Below, piece after piece: positions 22,243 through 25,310 of a DNA stretch of 25,310 nucleotides. Origin of the DNA: CAYRLZ01 sp964425275 (GTDB taxonomy: Bacteria > Hydrothermota > Tepidihabitantia > Tepidihabitantales > JBDRVQ01); the NCBI GenBank assembly GCA_964425275.1, contig CAYRLZ010000056.1, forward strand, positions 1 through 25,310, given 5' to 3'. Numbering within the stretch: the first letter of the stretch is position 1; every line of letters begins with the position of its first letter. The translations under genes were made by a program, and so were the position numbers. Below the pieces are notes generated by a model that made no database searches, had not been told where the DNA came from, and was given only the letters and a program-made list of their open reading frames with translations.

Positions 22243-23001
22243 CTAACTCTTTATATACTTTACTATTCTTTCAAATGATTCGGCTTTCAGACTGGCGCCA
22301 CCGACTAAGACACCATCAATCCCTTCTTTGGCCATTAAGGAATCAATATTGTCTGGGTTAACACTCCCTCCATAGATTATCCTCATATCGCCAGCAATAT
22401 CGCGGCGGTATTTATCACTGATCAGTGCCCTTATAAAACTATGAACTTCGGCTGCCTCTTCTGGTGTCGCATTCCTTCCGGTGCCGATTGCCCAGACCGG
22501 TTCATAGGCAATCGTTATCTTTTGAATCCCTTCCTTAATGCCCGCGAGCCCTCTTTTTATCTGGTTTTCAATTATCGCAAATGTTTTACCGCTTTCTCTT
22601 TCGGCCAGTTTCTCACCGACGCAAAAGATGGGCAAAAGTGCAGTTTTTAAGGCGGTCAAGAGTTTCTTATTTATCAATTCGTCATCTTCCTTAAAATATT
22701 CCCGCCTCTCCGAATGACCGATTAGGACATACCGACAGCCAATCTCTAAAAGAAACTCCGGAGAGATTTCACCGGTATAGGCACCTTTTAATTCATAATG
22801 CATATTCTGTGCCCCTAATTGGATGTTAGAATCTTTAATTACCTCGGCGACGACTGGAAGAGCGGTGAATGGTGGTAAGAGAAGAATCTCCCTATCCCTA
22901 ACATCCCTTAACCTCTCTTTTAACTCCGTGGCGAGGTCCCTCGCCTCCTTTGGTGTCTTATTCATCTTCCAATTACCGGCGATAAGTGGTGTTTTCTTCA
23001 T
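22243..23001 (-). CDS. tpiA: Triosephosphate isomerase
   Basis: 252 residues, full length. It interconverts dihydroxyacetone phosphate and glyceraldehyde-3-phosphate. Catalytic K12 in 'GNWKMNK', H96 in 'IGHSERRE', E167 in 'AYEPVWAIGTG', and the phosphate-binding 'YGGSVNPDN' and 'GVLVGGASL' are all present. The ATG overlaps the pgk stop by 4 nt. Third gene of gap-pgk-tpiA. Confidence 0.97.
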   Translation of the reverse strand: MKKTPLIAGNWKMNKTPKEARDLATELKERLRDVRDREILLLPPFTALPVVAEVIKDSNIQLGAQNMHYELKGAYTGEISPEFLLEIGCRYVLIGHSERREYFKEDDELINKKLLTALKTALLPIFCVGEKLAERESGKTFAIIENQIKRGLAGIKEGIQKITIAYEPVWAIGTGRNATPEEAAEVHSFIRALISDKYRRDIAGDMRIIYGGSVNPDNIDSLMAKEGIDGVLVGGASLKAESFERIVKYIKS

Positions 23002-24173
23002 ATCCTTTCCAGAACAGCGATTCCGGGTAATTTCTTTCCTTCTAAGAATTCTAGGCTCGCCCCGCCGCCGGTTGAGATATGGCTCACTTTATCGCCAAGA
23101 CCAAACTTATTTATCGCCGCTGCGGTATCGCCACCACCGACAACGGTTGTCGCTTCTCTTTTTGTTGCCTCGGCTACGGCCTGCCCAATCTCCCTTGTCC
23201 CACGAGAAAAACTTTCATATTCAAAAATTCCGAGCGGTCCGGCCCAGACAATCGTCTTCGCCTCCTTTAAGATATTTATATATTCTCTTATTGTCTCCTC
23301 ACCGATATCCACTCCAATCCAATTGACGGGAATCTCGGCCTCTTTTACCAATCTTGCTTCGGCTCCTTCTGTAATATCTTTTACCACTAAAAAGTCCTTG
23401 GGAATTTTTATCTTCTCTTCTTTTAAAAGACTTTTTGCCTCTTCTAATTTATCCGGCTCAAATACCGAATTCCCAATCTCATAACCTTTTGCCTTGAGGA
23501 AGTTAAAGGCAACACCGCCGCCAATTAGAAGGTGGTCAACCTTTTTAACGAGATTTTTTATCACCCCCAACTTATCGGAAATTTTTGCCCCGCCAATTAT
23601 CGCCACGAATGGCTTAACCGGAGAGGAGATAAGGTTAGAAAGGTATCTTATCTCCTTTTCCATCAAAAGACCACAGGCAGGGTTAGGAAATAATTTGGGA
23701 AGTGCCTCAACCGAGGCGTGGGCACGGTGGGCACAACCAAAGGCATCGTTCACATATAAATCGGCAAGTCTCCTTAAACTTTTGGCGAACCCTAAGTCAT
23801 TCTTCTCTTCTTCGGGGTGGAAGCGGAGATTTTCTAAAAGGATTATATCGCCCACTTTTGCCCAAGAGACGATTCTTTCCGTCTCTTCGCCGATACAATC
23901 CGGGGTAAGAATCACCGGTTGGGCGATGAGTTGCGCAAGCCTCTCTTTTATTGGTTTTAGGCTATACCTCGGGTCAAATTTCCCTTTTGGTTTTCCCAGA
24001 TGGGAGGCAATGATTGGAATACCGCCTCTATGTATCACATATTCAATCGTTGGTAGGGAGGCCCGAATCCTCGTATCATCGGTGATTTCCCCTTTTTCAT
24101 TTAGGGGGCAATTAAAGTCAACCCTTAAAAATACCCTCCGACCTTGAAGAGACAATTCTCTGAGGGTTATCAT
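22998..24173 (-). CDS. pgk: Phosphoglycerate kinase
   Basis: 391 residues. It transfers phosphate between 1,3-bisphosphoglycerate and ADP. The N-terminal substrate motif is 'RVDFNCPLN', with 'ASHLGKPKG' and 'LLENLRFHPEE'. The nucleotide-binding domain has 'AIIGGAKISDK' and 'VVGGGDTAAA' near the C-terminus, followed by 'STGGGASLEFLEGK'. It is a stand-alone enzyme, not the PGK-TPI fusion seen in Thermotoga. Overlaps of 4 nt with gap and tpiA indicate translational coupling. Confidence 0.97.
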   Translation of the reverse strand: MITLRELSLQGRRVFLRVDFNCPLNEKGEITDDTRIRASLPTIEYVIHRGGIPIIASHLGKPKGKFDPRYSLKPIKERLAQLIAQPVILTPDCIGEETERIVSWAKVGDIILLENLRFHPEEEKNDLGFAKSLRRLADLYVNDAFGCAHRAHASVEALPKLFPNPACGLLMEKEIRYLSNLISSPVKPFVAIIGGAKISDKLGVIKNLVKKVDHLLIGGGVAFNFLKAKGYEIGNSVFEPDKLEEAKSLLKEEKIKIPKDFLVVKDITEGAEARLVKEAEIPVNWIGVDIGEETIREYINILKEAKTIVWAGPLGIFEYESFSRGTREIGQAVAEATKREATTVVGGGDTAAAINKFGLGDKVSHISTGGGASLEFLEGKKLPGIAVLERI

Positions 24174-25177
24174 TTTTCTCTCCCGATGATATATTTCAGA
24201 AAATCAATCACCCGGCAGGCATAGCCCCACTCATTATCATACCAGGCAAAGACCTTAACCAATGTCCGGTCAATTACCGTTGTCAATTCGCTGTCAAAGA
24301 TTGCGGAATAAGGAGAACCGATAAAATCAGAAGAGACCAATGGTTCGGTAACATATTGAATATATCTTTTCATTGGACCGGCACACGCCACGAGAAATGC
24401 GGAGTTAACCTCTTCTTTATCTGTCTCCTTTTCCACTTCACAGGTGAGGTCAACCAAAGAGACATCGGCCACCGGCACCCGGATAGAGATTCCGTCAATC
24501 TTACCTTTCAATTCCGGATAGACCACACCAATCAATTTTGCCGCCCCGGTTGATGTCGGTATCATAGAAAGCGAACAGGCCCTTGCCCTTCTTAAATCCT
24601 TATGCGGGGCATCTAAAATCCTCTGGTCATTGGTATAGGCATGGATTGTTGTCATATATCCCTTTTTAATTCGGAAGTTATCGTGAATCACCTTGGCCAC
24701 CGGCACAACGCAGTTTGTCGTGCAAGAGGCACAGGAGATAATATGGTCTTCCTTCGGATTGTAGATATTTTCATTCACCCCCATCACGATTGACTTAACC
24801 TTCTCCTTATCCTTCGGTGGGGCAGTGATTATAACCCTCTTTGCTCCATTATTTATATGCAGAAGACAGTCATCATATTTGGTGAACTTACCGCTTGCCT
24901 CAATCACAAAATCCACACCCCAATCCTGCCATCTGAGATTTTTTGGTTCTTTCTCCGAAAAGACCTTTATTTCTTTTCCGGCAAAGATTATTGAATTATC
25001 GGTAGATTGCACTTCTTCTTTTAGTGTGCCGTGGACCGAATCGTATTTCAAAAGATGAGCCAAGGTTTTCGCATCGGTAATATCATTCACCGCGACAAAT
25101 TCTAACTCCTTTTCATTACTACCGACCCTTAAAATGAGCCGGCCAATTCTTCCAAAGCCATTGATACCGATTCTCAT
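24170..25177 (-). CDS. gap: Glyceraldehyde-3-phosphate dehydrogenase (type I)
   Basis: 335 residues. The catalytic cysteine C152 lies in 'SCASCTTNCVVP'. The Rossmann start is 'MRIGINGFGRIGRLILR', and D32 in 'AVNDITD' favours NAD over NADP. 'IPTSTGAAK' and 'WYDNEWGYACRVIDF' are family blocks. First gene of the triose-phosphate operon; AAGGAGG (25183-25189) lies 5 nt before the ATG, and a promoter sits about 50 nt upstream. Confidence 0.97.
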   Translation of the reverse strand: MRIGINGFGRIGRLILRVGSNEKELEFVAVNDITDAKTLAHLLKYDSVHGTLKEEVQSTDNSIIFAGKEIKVFSEKEPKNLRWQDWGVDFVIEASGKFTKYDDCLLHINNGAKRVIITAPPKDKEKVKSIVMGVNENIYNPKEDHIISCASCTTNCVVPVAKVIHDNFRIKKGYMTTIHAYTNDQRILDAPHKDLRRARACSLSMIPTSTGAAKLIGVVYPELKGKIDGISIRVPVADVSLVDLTCEVEKETDKEEVNSAFLVACAGPMKRYIQYVTEPLVSSDFIGSPYSAIFDSELTTVIDRTLVKVFAWYDNEWGYACRVIDFLKYIIGREK

Positions 25178-25225
25178 AAAGACCTCCTTGGGGATACCAA
25201 ATTCTTCATTTCTATATAATCTATT

Positions 25226-25254
25226 ATAATATATATAAAAAAATGGATTGTCAA
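25226..25254 (-). promoter_or_regulatory. Promoter of gap-pgk-tpiA
   Basis: TTGACA (25254-25249), 17-nt spacer, TATTAT (25231-25226) on the minus strand, with a leader of about 40 nt carrying AAGGAGG. Unlike the V-ATPase and M20 promoters this one has a normal leader. The dispersed repeat copy B lies directly upstream. Confidence 0.75.
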
Positions 25255-25260
25255 ATTAAA

Positions 25261-25310
25261 AAAACCGTACTGTTTCAAGACATGGTATCTACCCTAGAGA
25301 GATCTTTTGG
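25261..25310 (-). repeat. Dispersed repeat, copy B (possible transposon end)
   Basis: Minus strand, starting at the window edge with CCAAAAGATCTCT and including GGGTAGATACCATGTCT. It matches 5358-5407 at 42 of 50 columns. Its inner end TGAAACAGTACGGTTT (25277-25262) matches the end of the IS3-like remnant (4377-4392) at 15 of 16. It probably continues beyond the window. Confidence 0.6.

Noticed and set aside
23494..24147. 217-codon plus-strand ORF opposite pgk
   Set aside because: Antisense shadow of a highly conserved gene, with no domain of its own.

Overview
The window is bacterial and carries a mix of conserved housekeeping operons and decayed accessory DNA. Several features fit a member of the FCB-like candidate phyla, for example the WOR-3/Stahlbacteria type. 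These are a V/A-type (not F-type) ATPase, a type IX secretion C-terminal sorting domain remnant, a DUF3857-transglutaminase pair, a 'PHIAY'-type repeat protein, and compact ATGA-overlapping operons. This placement is inference from gene content only. Promoters are recognisable as TTGACN-16/17-TATAAT-like, and at least two of them sit so close to the start codon that the mRNAs should be leaderless.

Layout. (1) 1-3.1 kb: the end of a repeat protein, a Mut7-C family gene, and two single-gene units on the minus strand (a SAM methyltransferase and a lipoprotein). These units are separated by three structured sites that resemble integron attC sites. (2) 3.3-5.8 kb: a wrecked IS3-like element, two tandem copies of an unusual roughly 330-bp element containing a 12-nt periodic array, a dispersed repeat, and a broken T9SS-type C-terminus. 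(3) 5.9-10.95 kb, plus strand: an operon with an M20 peptidase, a hemerythrin-like protein, prfA, prmC, nadK and a CDP-alcohol phosphatidyltransferase. (4) 20.8-10.97 kb, minus strand: a long operon with V-ATPase subunits C-F-A-B, a SIMPL-domain protein, two DUF3857/transglutaminase-like proteins and a zinc alcohol dehydrogenase. (5) 20.85-21.5 kb: intergenic DNA with a third 12-nt periodic array, its leader repeat, an 18-bp palindrome and a nested hairpin. (6) 25.2-21.5 kb, minus strand: gap-pgk-tpiA with 4-nt overlaps and its own promoter, followed by a HEPN-like gene whose frame is cut by a TGA.

How the genes work together. prfA and prmC form the classic pair in which PrmC methylates the GGQ glutamine of RF1; nadK and a phospholipid synthase follow. 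The V-ATPase block supplies the A3B3 head plus C and F but lacks D, E, I and K here. gap-pgk-tpiA gives three consecutive triose-phosphate steps of glycolysis/gluconeogenesis.

The most novel-looking structure is the family of 12-nt periodic arrays at 4616-4867, 5012-5131 and 21070-21297. Each array has its own 5-nt core (CTATT, CTTAC/CTTNC or CTAAT) and 7 variable bases. Two of them hold register for 19-20 units with no insertion or deletion. All three are preceded by a shared leader that forms a hairpin in its best copy.
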